Below are positions 57,097-64,000 of a stretch of DNA of 64,000 nt, piece by piece (position 1 is the stretch's first letter; each line of letters begins with the position of its first letter). The stretch is from positions 1 to 64,000 of the forward strand of contig CAKZQF010000202.1 of NCBI GenBank assembly GCA_937139475.1, in the 5' to 3' direction. A program made the translations under genes and the position numbers. Origin of the DNA: an uncultured Gammaproteobacteria bacterium (lineage in GTDB: Bacteria > Pseudomonadota > Gammaproteobacteria > Enterobacterales > Psychrobiaceae). A model generated the notes under the pieces. It was not told the origin of the DNA. It did not search any database and saw nothing but the letters and a program-made list of their open reading frames with translations.

Positions 57097-57127
57097 AAAA
57101 AAGCCCGGGCGGTAATCGCTCAGGCTT
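57097..57127 (-). terminator. Rho-independent terminator after amtB
   Basis: On the minus strand AGCCTGAGCG-attac-CGCCCGGGCT (with mismatch) followed by six U residues, 26 bp after the amtB stop. Confidence 0.85.
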
Positions 57128-57152
57128 TCTAATAATAGATATAGTGTACTAA

Positions 57153-58451
57153 TTAAAGACTGTAACCACTTTCTTCATGCTGCGAGATATCTAAGCCTGT
57201 AATTTCTTGCTCTTCGTCGACACGTAGTCCGCCTAAACATAACGATACAAACTTAAATAGTACGAAACTCACCACCGCGGTATAAACGAAGGTAACAGTC
57301 ACACCTGTTAGCTGTACTAGTAATTGGTCAAGCATCGTTTCATTACCTTCACCATAACCGTACCCGCTAAACACACCGAGCTCAGTTGAGCTAAACACTG
57401 CAACCAGAATACTACCTAATACGCCACCGACACCATGCACCGGAAAAACATCAAGTGAATCATCAATCTTTAGTTTTTGTTTGATATAAACTGTGGCATA
57501 GAAACATACAAAACCACCACTTAAACCGATGACCAATGCGCCGCCTGGGCCAACAAAACCTGAGGCTGGGGTAATAGTACCAAGGCCTGCAACCATACCA
57601 GTAACAATACCTAAAACGCTTGGTTTACCAAATTTTTTCCACTCAATAGCGGCCCAAGTCATTGCTCCCATTGCCGCAGAAATATGCGTAACCAACATCG
57701 CCATTGCCGCATCACCGTTAGCAGCAAGCGCGCTACCGCCGTTAAAGCCAAACCAACCGACCCATAACAAACCCGCACCAGTTACCGTCATTGTCATGTT
57801 GTGAGGTAGCATCGCAGTTTTAGGAAAGCCTTTGCGAGGTCCAAGCACAATCGCCGCAACCAGCGCCGCAACACCACAGGTAATATGAACCACTGTACCA
57901 CCAGCAAAGTCATAAAACCCCATTTGGGCTAGCCAACCGCCACCCCAAACCCAGTGAGTTACAGGTGTATAAACAAAAATTAACCACACCGCACAAAAGA
58001 ACAATACCGCAGAGAACTTCATACGCTCTGCAAAACCGCCAATGATTAATGCGGGGGTAATAATGGCAAACGTCATTTGAAACAGCATAAATAACGGCTC
58101 AGGAATATCACCGGCTAAATCACCGCGTGACACCCCCATCATCAGCACCTTGCTCAAGTCACCAATAAAGGCATTACCTTGAGTAAAGGCCAGCGAATAG
58201 CCTAGCACCAACCAGATAATTGAGCTAACCGCCGCAATCGAAAAACACTGCATCAAAATGGACAACACGTTTTTACTACGCACTAGGCCGCCATAAAAAA
58301 GTGCAAGTCCAGGCAATGTCATCATTAACACAAGCGCTGTGGATGTTAATATCCACGCGGTATTTGCCGAGTTAAGCTCAGGCTCCTGTGCAAATGCACC
58401 AAATGACAGCATTGATAAGATTAAACTTGTAATAATAGATAAAGTTTTCAT
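57153..58451 (-). CDS. amtB: AmtB ammonium transporter
   Basis: Inner-membrane NH4+/NH3 channel of 432 aa with a cleaved signal peptide (SLILSMLSFGAFAQ) and about 11 helices. Family motifs include PGLALFYGGLVRSKNVLS, FAGGTVVHITCGVAALVAA and DDSLDVFPVHGVGGVLGS, which holds one of the twin pore His. It directly follows glnK (no gap), the conserved pairing in which GlnK blocks the channel when nitrogen is plentiful. Confidence 0.96.
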   Translation of the reverse strand: MKTLSIITSLILSMLSFGAFAQEPELNSANTAWILTSTALVLMMTLPGLALFYGGLVRSKNVLSILMQCFSIAAVSSIIWLVLGYSLAFTQGNAFIGDLSKVLMMGVSRGDLAGDIPEPLFMLFQMTFAIITPALIIGGFAERMKFSAVLFFCAVWLIFVYTPVTHWVWGGGWLAQMGFYDFAGGTVVHITCGVAALVAAIVLGPRKGFPKTAMLPHNMTMTVTGAGLLWVGWFGFNGGSALAANGDAAMAMLVTHISAAMGAMTWAAIEWKKFGKPSVLGIVTGMVAGLGTITPASGFVGPGGALVIGLSGGFVCFYATVYIKQKLKIDDSLDVFPVHGVGGVLGSILVAVFSSTELGVFSGYGYGEGNETMLDQLLVQLTGVTVTFVYTAVVSFVLFKFVSLCLGGLRVDEEQEITGLDISQHEESGYSL

Positions 58452-58790
58452 TTAAACAGCCTCTGGACCTTGTTCTGATGTTCTAATTCGAATCACCTGC
58501 TCCAAGTTGGTAACAAAGATTTTACCGTCACCTATCTTGCCGGTATGAGCTGCGTTAATAATTGCTTCAACGACACTGTCTTCCTGCTCATCACAGATAG
58601 CAATTTCAACCTTTACCTTAGGTAAAAAGTCAACGGCATATTCAGCGCCACGATAAAGCTCTGTATGGCCTTTTTGGCGACCAAAACCGCGCACTTCACT
58701 CATTGTTACACCTTGAACGCCCACTTCAGCTAGGGACTCACGTACATCATCAACCTTAAATGGTTTAATTATTGCGGTTATCAGTTTCAA
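58452..58790 (-). CDS. glnK: P-II nitrogen regulatory protein GlnK
   Basis: Trimeric signal protein of 112 aa reporting glutamine and 2-oxoglutarate status. The T-loop has RGFGRQKGHTELYRGAEYAVDFLPK with the uridylylation Tyr; the B and C loops are in TGKIGDGKIFV and VIRIRTSEQG. Linked to amtB, so called GlnK rather than GlnB. A sigma-54 promoter candidate lies 43 bp upstream. Confidence 0.95.
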   Translation of the reverse strand: MKLITAIIKPFKVDDVRESLAEVGVQGVTMSEVRGFGRQKGHTELYRGAEYAVDFLPKVKVEIAICDEQEDSVVEAIINAAHTGKIGDGKIFVTNLEQVIRIRTSEQGPEAV

Positions 58791-58832
58791 AATGCCTCCT
58801 GGGGCTCTACAAATTTTCTCTGCCCATCACTT

Positions 58833-58848
58833 TGCAAGATTTAAACCA
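58833..58848 (-). promoter_or_regulatory. Candidate sigma-54 promoter of glnK-amtB
   Basis: On the minus strand TGGTTTAAATCTTGCA: GG and GC are 12 bp apart as required and the TTGCA end is perfect; the -24 side is weaker than consensus (TGGTTT for TGGCAC). Two GCACC half-sites (58911, 58943), spaced 32 bp, lie upstream and could be NtrC half-sites. The remainder of 58849-59111 holds no other visible feature. Confidence 0.65.
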
Positions 58849-59111
58849 TTAGAAAAACAACAGATAAAACAACAACTAATATCTTTCACTCTGTTTTCCC
58901 TCACACAAACGCACCAAAATGAGACACGCTAACCAGGTAAGCGCACCAAAACAACGCAGCATTGGGTTAATGTAGGGCGAAAGAGACAAATAGCATAAAT
59001 TGCATCAGCGGCAATCTGTTGATAAGGTAAAGAAAGTTGCTTTATCCGAAGGGGGTAAACAACTTATACGATGCAAAGGAAGGCAATGGCAAATGACTTG
59101 AGGAGTATGAT

Positions 59112-59714
59112 ATGTTTTTATTGTTTGGCGAAAAGTACCATGCAAACCAAGTAGCAACAGGACAGTTTGAATGTCCGATATGTCTTAGTGAAACACACTA
59201 TACTCACCACCGAGTACAACCTAAATTTACATTATTTGGCATCGGTATCGCCAAGCTGGAAATTACCAGTGACTATGTAATATGCCACCAGTGTAACTCT
59301 TGTTACGATCCACAAATAATAGCAACGCCATCTGAGCAGCATATAGCAATTGACAAGGCAGCCCTTATTCGCACGCTATGTTATATCCTTAGCGGATACG
59401 GTGATACTGGGCAATCGAGAACACGGTTAATCCAGTTATATAAGCAAGTGACGAATATAGATATCACAAACCAGGATATTTCAACTGAATTAGCGGTTAT
59501 CAATAGTGGCAAGGCACCTACCCTACCTTTCTTAAAACAAGTTGCACTAAGGTTGAGCCCAAAGGCTAAGCAAGACATCATTGTTGCGTGTTATCAATTT
59601 GCCAGTGGTTCATGCCTAATGGAGCATCAAGACCGTGTGCGCATCAATACCATCGCCTCTTCGCTCGATATCTCGCTACCAGAAGTTGAATACTTGATAA
59701 ACCATAACGCCTAG
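59112..59714 (+). CDS. Zinc-ribbon plus TerB-like helical protein
   Basis: A 200-aa cytosolic protein. The N-terminal part (residues 1-65) has two CxxC knuckles (ECPICLSETH, ICHQCNSCYD), a likely zinc ribbon. The C-terminal 110 residues are helical and resemble TerB-like domains (KQDIIVACYQFASGSCLMEHQDRVRINTIASSLDIS). TerB proteins are tied to stress and tellurite responses; the role here is unknown. Preceded by GAGGAG before the ATG. A single gene. Confidence 0.65.
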   Translation: MFLLFGEKYHANQVATGQFECPICLSETHYTHHRVQPKFTLFGIGIAKLEITSDYVICHQCNSCYDPQIIATPSEQHIAIDKAALIRTLCYILSGYGDTGQSRTRLIQLYKQVTNIDITNQDISTELAVINSGKAPTLPFLKQVALRLSPKAKQDIIVACYQFASGSCLMEHQDRVRINTIASSLDISLPEVEYLINHNA

Positions 59715-59806
59715 AGTTGTTACCTTATCCAGGTATTCTTTAAACCGTAGCGCGCTGGCGTATACGCTGATATGATGGCGCCTTTAATCTATGCCGGAGA
59801 ATTACC

Positions 59807-60109
59807 ATGCAATCACTTGATCAACAAACTCAGGACGCTTTAGACGCAGCGACTTTTCGACGCTTATTAAGTCACCTAGATAACAACAAAGATGTTCAGA
59901 ACATTGATCTAATGATCTTGGCAAGTTTTTGTCGTAATTGTTTAGGCAAATGGTACAAAAGTGAAGCCGATAAACAAGGCGTAGAAGTTAGCGATGAGCA
60001 AGCAAGAGAACGCATTTACGGTATGCCATACAGCGAGTGGAAAGCTAATCATCAATTGCCTGCAACGCCTGAACAAATGGCAGCGTTTGAAGCAAAACAA
60101 AAGAAATAA
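59807..60109 (+). CDS. DUF1244 protein
   Basis: A 100-aa protein with the DUF1244 core ASFCRNCLGKWY and YGMPYSEWK, a conserved family of unknown function with a Cys pair. Its stop overlaps the start of csdE (ATGA). The SufE partner suggests a link to sulfur transfer, by context only. Confidence 0.88.
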   Translation: MQSLDQQTQDALDAATFRRLLSHLDNNKDVQNIDLMILASFCRNCLGKWYKSEADKQGVEVSDEQARERIYGMPYSEWKANHQLPATPEQMAAFEAKQKK

Positions 60110-60513
60110 TGAACTACTCACCACACCAACAAGCGCTCATCGAGCAATTTAGTGCCTTAAGGGGTTGGGAAGATCGTTACCGCCAAATCTTACGCTTAGG
60201 AAAAGTGCATCCCGTAATGGCCGATGAACTTAAAGTGGATGAGGTGCTACTTGCAGGCTGTGAAAGTAAAGTCTGGTTTTATGGTGAGCACTATGATGGT
60301 GGATTAAGATTAACTATTAGCTCTGATGCAAAAATAGTAAAAGGCTTAATCTCCATTATCATTACCGCCTACCAAGATCTCACCTTAAGTCAGATAAAGA
60401 GTTTCGACTGTGAACAGTTCTTCATAGAACTGGGCTTACTTAACCATCTAAGCCCATCACGAGGCAACGGCATTCGCGCCATTATTAGCGCGATTCAAGA
60501 CGCAGCCAACTAA
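60109..60513 (+). CDS. csdE: SufE/CsdE-type sulfur acceptor
   Basis: Accepts persulfide sulfur from a cysteine desulfurase. The 134-aa protein has the active Cys in LLAGCESKVWFYGE and ends with the family's helical RGNGIRAIISAI. Called CsdE over SufE because tcdA (CsdL), its known partner, faces it. It overlaps the DUF1244 gene by one base. Confidence 0.85.
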   Translation: MNYSPHQQALIEQFSALRGWEDRYRQILRLGKVHPVMADELKVDEVLLAGCESKVWFYGEHYDGGLRLTISSDAKIVKGLISIIITAYQDLTLSQIKSFDCEQFFIELGLLNHLSPSRGNGIRAIISAIQDAAN

Positions 60514-60516
60514 TTA

Positions 60517-60569
60517 TACCAATCAGACTAAGTTTACTCTGAGTGGGAATAAACTTTATCTGATTGGTA
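60517..60569. mobile_element. 53-bp palindromic element between csdE and tcdA
   Basis: Near-perfect hairpin with TACCAATCAGACTAAGTTTA at the left and the complement of TACCAATCAGATAAAGTTTA at the right. It is flanked by direct TTA (60514-60516 and 60570-60572); the right copy is the stop codon of tcdA. It shares termini with the 262-bp element in intI and looks like its shortest form, essentially just the two ends. It may double as a terminator for the convergent genes. Confidence 0.8.
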
Positions 60570-61367
60570 TTAAGTAACAGTGGTTAACTTTTTAATCACT
60601 CTTGCCACAGCAACAAAGCCAAAGCTCGCAGTGACAACAGTTGCTGCACCAAACCCACTAGCACAGTCCATTTTCATGGGGCCATCGGCATTGGCTTTTT
60701 GCTTACATACACTGCCATCACTTTGCGGATAAACCAGCTGCTCAGTAGAGAACACACATTCAACCTGAAATCGGCGCTTGAGGTTTTTACTAAAATTATG
60801 ATGACGGCGCAGCTCATTACGTAGTTTTGCCGCTAGCGGATCATTATAGGTTTTGGCTAAATCAGCAACCTGCACCTGTGTAGGATCTGTTTGCCCACCA
60901 GCGCCACCAACCGTAATAATTTTAATTTTATTGCGTTTACAATAAGCAACCAATGCAACTTTAGCGCGGATGCTATCAATGGCGTCAATCACATAATCAA
61001 AGTCTTGACTGATTAACTCTTTAAGATTATCGGGGTCGATAAAGTCTTCGACTTCATTGACCTTACAATCAGGGTTAATCGCGCGAATACGCTCTGCCAT
61101 CACTTCAACTTTAGATTGGCCAATAGTGCCGGTAACGGCATGAATTTGGCGATTAACGTTAGTGGCACAAATGTCATCCAAATCTATCAGGGTGATTTCG
61201 CCAATTGCGCTACGGGCAAGTGCCTCAGCAGCCCATGAACCAACCCCACCAATACCAATAACACAGACATGAGAGCCAGCCAGCTTTTCAACCGCCTCCT
61301 GACCATACAAGCGTTTAGTACCGCCAAAGCGAAGATCAAATTGTTGTGAGGATTGTTGTTCAGACAT
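60570..61367 (-). CDS. tcdA: TcdA, tRNA threonylcarbamoyladenosine dehydratase
   Basis: E1-like enzyme that cyclises t6A37 to ct6A in tRNA. The 265-aa ThiF/MoeB-fold protein has the ATP-binding loop GIGGVGSWAAEALARS, LIDLDDICATNVNRQ and DAIDSIRAKVALVAYC. In E. coli it (CsdL) works with CsdE, here the convergent neighbour. Its TAA stop is formed by the target duplication of the palindromic element. With tsaE and miaA this is the third tRNA A37 gene in the window. Confidence 0.95.
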   Translation of the reverse strand: MSEQQSSQQFDLRFGGTKRLYGQEAVEKLAGSHVCVIGIGGVGSWAAEALARSAIGEITLIDLDDICATNVNRQIHAVTGTIGQSKVEVMAERIRAINPDCKVNEVEDFIDPDNLKELISQDFDYVIDAIDSIRAKVALVAYCKRNKIKIITVGGAGGQTDPTQVQVADLAKTYNDPLAAKLRNELRRHHNFSKNLKRRFQVECVFSTEQLVYPQSDGSVCKQKANADGPMKMDCASGFGAATVVTASFGFVAVARVIKKLTTVT

Positions 61368-61492
61368 GGAGTAATGCTACCTTGGTTTTAACAGAGTAAT
61401 AAATATTGGCTTCATTGCACATTATGATGTGCTTGTTTTACAACATCGTTTGAATTAACTTTCTCACAAGCACACCAGTTACTTTTCTTTAT

Positions 61493-61745
61493 AAAATACA
61501 TCCATGTATTTTCCCCTACGGGCCAGCTAAAGCTGTTCAAATTGGTTCCGGACCAATTTGTACTTCGCCACTAAAATGTCTGGAACATTTTAGGACAGCT
61601 CTGCTGGTCGCGTAGCGATAAATCTCATGGACGAGATTTACAACAAAAGTAACCAAAAGAAAGGCGACCCGTTTATTTATCGCTGATCGAAAATAAGTAA
61701 TTACCAATTCGAGGCCGTATTTGATCCGCGTCCTGCGGCAAATAC
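61493..61745. repeat. Array of hairpins, dispersed-repeat-like
   Basis: In the 542-bp gap 61368-61909, seven stem-loops follow each other: AAAATACAT/ATGTATTTT (61493-61512), CAGCT/AGCTG (61524-61535), CAAATTGGT/ACCAATTTG (61538-61560), CTAAAATGT/ACATTTTAG (61571-61593), TCGC/GCGA (61608-61618), TAAATCTC/GAGATTTA (61619-61640), and GTATTTG-CCGC/GCGG-CAAATAC (61717-61745). Three stems are perfect 9-mers. No protein gene is credible. I recall similar sequence recurring in intergenic regions of related marine genomes, but cannot confirm that here. Confidence 0.75.
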
Positions 61746-61909
61746 TAAAAAATCATCCCTGACTTTTTCATCGGGTAATGACTTCTTTCCGGCGATAAAT
61801 GACGGGGGGAGTCCGCGCTGTAGATATCGCAGCTTTCTAAACACTTCATAAAAACGATGGCGGCAATTATCCGTGTTTTTCAGAAATTAAGCTAGCACCA
61901 AAAAACGAT

Positions 61910-62113
61910 CTAACTCTGATCTTGGCGTTTTCCCCATTCAATAAACTTAACCACAGGGTACGGTGATATCATCACACCACCGATCCCAATAGCGCTGCTT
62001 AGCATCACCATGCCACTAACTTGCGAAGCACTATCGGTAAGTAACAGCAGGTATAAGCCCAGGGCAATAAGCCCAAGGCCAGCTAAATGTAAATAAAAGA
62101 AAGCCTTAAGCAT
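61910..62113 (-). CDS. Small two-helix membrane protein
   Basis: A 67-aa protein with two hydrophobic helices (FFYLHLAGLGLIALGLYLLLL and VSGMVMLSSAIGIGGVMISP) and a charged tail (KFIEWGKRQDQS). Not recognised by function; it lies 2 bp after the aspartoacylase-like gene and is likely co-transcribed with it. Confidence 0.7.
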   Translation of the reverse strand: MLKAFFYLHLAGLGLIALGLYLLLLTDSASQVSGMVMLSSAIGIGGVMISPYPVVKFIEWGKRQDQS

Positions 62114-62115
62114 AA

Positions 62116-63000
62116 TTAACGGGTACTTAAAGTAATTTTTTCAAGCAGCGACATTGCAAGATTATTGTCATAGTAAGCTGCTTCGTTGATAAATGAACCG
62201 TAAACGGCTTTTTCACCGTCATAACATACTTCCTTACCATCAAAAGTAACAAAGATAGGTTGGCCCGGTTCAATCAATTTGAAGTCTTGGTTTTGAACGT
62301 CTTTATGCACCATACCGGCGCGTTCGCCATCAGCGGTTAGGGGTAATTTAATACTTTCAATATAACGATAAGCTTCGACCGTTTCTGGAAGCTCTGGCAC
62401 TTGGTCTCGATTGTGTAGTTCGATAAAGTCAAGAATAAGCCCAGTCATCTGCTCTGACTGCTCAAACACATCATGACGTAATACCGATTGTCCCACCGGC
62501 CCGACTTCCACCATTACGCTATCTTGTGCAATGGTTGATAGAAAATGATGCTCTTCATTGGTTTTATGATCTTCATCGCAAGATACCATAGCGTCGGGCA
62601 TATGAAGCTTAACGTAAGCAGCTAGCTGATTATAAAACTTGCCTTTTTTTGTAATAAGCAAGGTTGGCCCCATGTTCGAGGTCGTTGTATGCAAGTCGAT
62701 AATGAAATCTACGCGAGGGTTGCCTTTAGGCCCAAGTTGCTGGTTAATCTCTTTGGCGCGGCGCTGTTCGACACTCGTTAGGGAATCATTAGTTAAATCA
62801 GCAGCCGAAAAACAGCGGTTAAGATCATGTTCTACATAACGTTTATTTTGGGCATGCGCCTCATGATTTGCAAATAGCATTTCCGTTTCAAAACTACTGC
62901 GAGCGATAAGCTCTGGGGTATTTTTCCACTTCTTTAATAAGTAAATTCCAGTAAATTCATTACCATGAGTACCACCAACAATGGCTAATTTTTTTATCAC
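62116..63000 (-). CDS. Aspartoacylase / succinylglutamate desuccinylase family protein
   Basis: Zinc hydrolase of about 294 aa that removes an acyl group from an N-acyl amino acid. The zinc ligands are in GGTHGNEFTG (His, Glu) and DLHTTTSNMG (His); YVEHDLNRCFS and VEVGPVGQ are typical of aspartoacylase rather than AstE. A GTG at 63000 with AAGGA eight bases ahead is preferred to the ATG at 63021, which has no ribosome binding site. Substrate (N-acetylaspartate or an osmolyte) is inferred only. Confidence 0.87.
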   Translation of the reverse strand: MIKKLAIVGGTHGNEFTGIYLLKKWKNTPELIARSSFETEMLFANHEAHAQNKRYVEHDLNRCFSAADLTNDSLTSVEQRRAKEINQQLGPKGNPRVDFIIDLHTTTSNMGPTLLITKKGKFYNQLAAYVKLHMPDAMVSCDEDHKTNEEHHFLSTIAQDSVMVEVGPVGQSVLRHDVFEQSEQMTGLILDFIELHNRDQVPELPETVEAYRYIESIKLPLTADGERAGMVHKDVQNQDFKLIEPGQPIFVTFDGKEVCYDGEKAVYGSFINEAAYYDNNLAMSLLEKITLSTR

Positions 63001-63083
63001 TTTTACTATCCTTAAATACAAAACCGCACTAATGCTCGCTATATTAGCGAATAATAGTACGCTTGTTCACTCTTTCTTTAGTC

Positions 63084-64000
63084 TTATTTATGCTTTTGTT
63101 TTATATCTAGCGTAATTGGGCGTTGATAACGCATTGGCGTAGCCAATTTAATCATCTGTCGTGATGACTTATCATTGTTAGCGATTAAATCGAGTGCATC
63201 AGTCCAACTTGCCCCAACCGGTAACGATCTCACGGGTGGTAAACTAGCCATAATGGCTTGCGCATCAAGGGTTGGCATTAACCGTTCTAAAACAAATTTA
63301 GCGCGCGGCTCCACTAACGCATCTTTAATTCGTCCTCGCTGCCCCCAGGAAATAACAAGCGAGTCACTACCAATACTTGCATCGTAAGGAGGTGTTACCG
63401 CTTCATCTCGCTCGATACCGTAACGTGCACTCATCATGGTCGCATCAAATAGTGTGGCAACATCTTCTCGTTCGGAGCTATAAGCATATTCGGTAGGCGC
63501 TGAGTCATTTGAGAAAAACTGTACAATGTCTTCTGGCAAGTAGCTTTTTTGCAGTGCAGTTGGCGTTGCACCTCTAAAGTTAACTTGCCCTAAAGCGGCC
63601 ATTTCTTCACTTTGCTTCGGGTGCGTAGCAGTTAATTGGTCGGCGATAGTTGTGCCACTGCGTTTATTGACTTCCGTAAAGATGCTCGATTCTGTTATGT
63701 CCCCCAAAGTCGTTGGCGGGAAATTATCAACGGCATGGGCCAGTTCATGATAAAGCAGTGAAGCCAAATCAGGCACAATATCTGCTGTGGTGCGGTTAAA
63801 GCGCAAGTCTTTAGGGTAAAAGCTACCAGCGTAGTCATTACCCTTAACATAGCGCCAAGGCATAACATATTGCAACTCTTGACCAAAGGCACTGCGATAA
63901 TCTGGTGCAACGTCAATAACGTCCCGTTGACCTGGAGTTAGCCACAAGTTTTCAGGATCTAGGTAAATTGCGCCAGTAGCGCTGGTATAGAAAGAAGGGC
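63084..64000 (-). CDS. Putative zinc metallopeptidase-like protein, 5' end outside the window
   Basis: Open to the right edge, so the start is missing; at least 305 residues are seen. An HExxH motif, YHELAHAVDNFPP, suggests a zincin-type metallopeptidase; a possible third ligand is in SSEREDVATLFDATMM. Upstream codons (SFYTSATGAIYLDPENLWL) continue in frame to the edge. Not assigned to a named family; the text suggests an exported protein of marine gammaproteobacteria. Confidence 0.72.
   Translation of the reverse strand, partial: PSFYTSATGAIYLDPENLWLTPGQRDVIDVAPDYRSAFGQELQYVMPWRYVKGNDYAGSFYPKDLRFNRTTADIVPDLASLLYHELAHAVDNFPPTTLGDITESSIFTEVNKRSGTTIADQLTATHPKQSEEMAALGQVNFRGATPTALQKSYLPEDIVQFFSNDSAPTEYAYSSEREDVATLFDATMMSARYGIERDEAVTPPYDASIGSDSLVISWGQRGRIKDALVEPRAKFVLERLMPTLDAQAIMASLPPVRSLPVGASWTDALDLIANNDKSSRQMIKLATPMRYQRPITLDIKQKHK

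Overview
The window comes from the chromosome of a marine gammaproteobacterium of the Alteromonadales, most like Colwelliaceae (Thalassotalea/Colwellia type). This is inferred from moderately AT-rich DNA, gene orders (tsaE-amiB-mutL-miaA-hfq-hflX-hflK-hflC; asnC and slt as neighbours; glnK-amtB; csdE-tcdA), large TonB-dependent receptors, and short palindromic mobile repeats. No rRNA, tRNA, CRISPR array or intact transposase gene was seen. Every call was made by reading the sequence; no database was searched.

Layout. (1) 1-1.4 kb: an integron integrase gene (intI) with a LexA box in front, split by a 262-bp non-autonomous palindromic element flanked by a 3-bp TTA repeat. Taking out the element plus one repeat copy rejoins the reading frame exactly. 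(2) 1.4-9.8 kb, minus strand: the hfq superoperon (tsaE, amiB, mutL, miaA, hfq, hflX, hflK, hflC). (3) 10-18 kb: a DUF1289 protein, an HD-GYP response regulator, a terminator with no obvious gene (possible small RNA), asnC, slt, panP, a PilZ protein and pgi. (4) 18.2-24.6 kb: a vitamin B12 salvage and uptake island: cobC, then a cobalamin riboswitch, then btuD-btuC-cobT-cobS-cobO-btuF and a GNAT gene, tightly packed. (5) 24.6-28 kb: a PepSY membrane protein and a siderophore-type TonB receptor with a Fur box. (6) 28-30 kb: a purine permease and a SpoIIAA-like protein, then a second palindromic element. (7) 30.5-37.5 kb: a Cus-type copper/silver efflux operon (cusA, cusB with a fused CusF-like tail, cusC, a DUF411 protein, a Cys/Met-rich small protein) with a CueR-like operator. 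(8) 37.7-47.2 kb: tesB, a GNAT gene, and a presumed peptide-uptake locus (CadC-like regulator with a beta-propeller, large TonB receptor, S9 peptidase). (9) 47-50 kb: an agmatinase-family gene with a divergent LysR regulator, and two bacterioferritin genes with complementary active-site losses behind a Fur box. (10) 50.3-51.7 kb: a phage-shock operon (93-aa secreted protein, pspA, 32-aa membrane peptide, pspC) with a sigma-54 promoter. (11) 52-55.5 kb: ibpA-like small heat shock protein, and copA-cueR with a CueR promoter. (12) 55.6-58.8 kb: alpha/beta hydrolase, GNAT gene, glnK-amtB with a sigma-54 promoter. (13) 59-64 kb: a zinc-ribbon/TerB-like protein, DUF1244, csdE, a 53-bp palindromic element, tcdA, a 250-bp array of hairpins, a small membrane protein, an aspartoacylase-like gene, and a gene cut by the window edge.

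How the parts connect. Copper is handled by two loci (cus and copA-cueR) whose promoters carry matching 21-bp CueR-type dyads, so one regulator probably serves both. Iron is handled by the Fur-box receptor and the Fur-box bacterioferritin pair. The B12 cluster is controlled by its riboswitch. The strongest unusual items are the clean transposition scar in intI, the three-copy TACCAAT/TWA palindromic element family, the split-function bacterioferritin pair, the orphan terminator at 11.3 kb and the hairpin array at 61.5 kb.
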